Shown here piece after piece: positions 5,168 to 5,522 of a stretch of 5,522 bases of DNA. The position numbers were made by a program, and so were the translations under genes. The stretch is taken from positions 1 to 5,522 of the forward strand of contig DNIT01000047.1 in the NCBI GenBank assembly GCA_003489345.1, given 5' to 3'. The notes under the pieces were generated by a model that worked only from the letters and a program-made list of their open reading frames with translations, had not been told where the DNA came from and did no database searches. This DNA comes from Pelotomaculum sp. Lineage in GTDB: Bacteria; Bacillota; Desulfotomaculia; Desulfotomaculales; Pelotomaculaceae. Position 1 is the stretch's first letter. Each line of letters begins with the position of its first letter.

Positions 5168-5175
5168 ATCACTCC
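5168..5175 (-). promoter_or_regulatory. Ribosome binding site for the lytic transglycosylase
   Basis: On the minus strand GGAGTGAT resembles the full Shine-Dalgarno sequence. Its GGAG part stands 8 bases before TTG 5163. It overlaps the GTG at 5172, which would give a protein three residues longer with no ribosome binding site at proper distance. It therefore points to TTG as the start. Confidence 0.6.
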
Positions 5176-5202
5176 GCTAAGTTTTCTGAGCTTATATAAT
5201 GG

Positions 5203-5522
5203 TTATATGCTGCGCTTATCCTGAAAATGTTCTTTTCGGAATTCATTCCAGTTATGTTCCACTTGTTTTCTTGTGGTTGAAAAATCACCGCTGTTATCTA
5301 TGACTCTTCTGGCGTACTTTAGCTTAACAGCCTGAGGAAGCTGGGCGTCAATCCGGCTGTGGGCTTCCTGATCGGTCAGGGAGTCTCTTCCAACCAGCCG
5401 TTCGACCTGCTTGTCCTCGTCAACTTTTACCACCCATACCTCGTCAACATCCCGGTCCAGTCCCACTTCAATCAACAGGGGGGCCTCGATGACCAATACC
5501 CCGGAGGGAGAAGAGGCATGCG
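5203..5522 (-). CDS. coaE: Dephospho-CoA kinase, C-terminal part (runs off window)
   Basis: About 106 residues are visible. The reading frame is open to the right edge and the N-terminal ATP-binding P-loop lies outside, so the gene is cut by the window rather than broken. The TTG at 5496 is an internal Leu codon, not a start. CoaE phosphorylates the 3'-hydroxyl of dephospho-CoA with ATP, the final step of CoA synthesis, in the cytoplasm. Family hallmarks in order are VLVIEAPLLIEVGLD (substrate-binding region), DEVWVVKVD, the RLVGRDSLTDQEA lid segment, RIDAQLP, VIDNSGDF and a C-terminal TRKQVEHNW helix. These match typical CoaE closely. The stop TAA (complement 5203-5205) is 39 bases ahead of the lytic transglycosylase start, suggesting one transcript. 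Nothing in the visible part is unusual. Confidence 0.93.
   Translation of the reverse strand, partial: HASSPSGVLVIEAPLLIEVGLDRDVDEVWVVKVDEDKQVERLVGRDSLTDQEAHSRIDAQLPQAVKLKYARRVIDNSGDFSTTRKQVEHNWNEFRKEHFQDKRSI

Noticed and set aside
1..5522. Search for mobile elements, CRISPR repeats, phage, toxin-antitoxin or defence genes
   Set aside because: No transposase, integrase, regularly spaced repeat or recognisable defence domain is present. All long frames are explained by housekeeping or envelope genes.

Overview
The window looks like chromosomal core DNA from a spore-forming Gram-positive anaerobe, most likely a Firmicute of the Peptococcaceae/Desulfotomaculum-Pelotomaculum type. That placement is an inference from the gene set (a SleB-type hydrolase, a paired psd-pssA, and a coaE followed by a small lytic transglycosylase), the strong GGAG/GGTGAT ribosome binding sites, the use of TTG and GTG starts, and moderate GC. 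I see no mobile element, CRISPR array, phage gene or defence cassette.

Layout, left to right. A single tRNA-Leu(GAG) gene on the minus strand has its own sigma-A-like promoter and intrinsic terminator (25-225). Next, on the plus strand, is a gene for a small histidine/aspartate-rich protein resembling zinc-dependent phospholipase C/P1 nuclease proteins (381-1121). It meets the psd-pssA operon (minus, 1209-2397) at a strong shared hairpin terminator. These two genes make phosphatidylserine and decarboxylate it to phosphatidylethanolamine. A 186-base divergent intergenic region separates psd from a plus-strand radical SAM gene of the YhcC/YtqA family (2584-3534).

An AT-rich stretch of 331 bases without a recognisable gene follows, ending in a very good promoter for a membrane-anchored SleB/CwlJ-type cell wall hydrolase (3866-4558). 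This gene converges on a membrane-anchored SLT-type lytic transglycosylase (minus, 4588-5163), and a hairpin lies between them. The transglycosylase follows the 3' part of coaE (dephospho-CoA kinase, last step of CoA synthesis), which runs off the right edge, and the two are probably cotranscribed.

Shared themes are the cell envelope (phospholipid head groups, two peptidoglycan-cleaving enzymes, a possible phospholipase) and tRNA (a tRNA gene and a probable tRNA-modifying radical SAM enzyme). I found no convincing undescribed multi-gene system. The points most worth a second look are the phospholipase-like protein with a hairpin/T-tract in its leader, the SleB-like protein with an unusual basic N-terminal extension and no visible peptidoglycan-binding domain, the radical SAM gene without its usual methyltransferase neighbour, and the gene-free AT-rich region.
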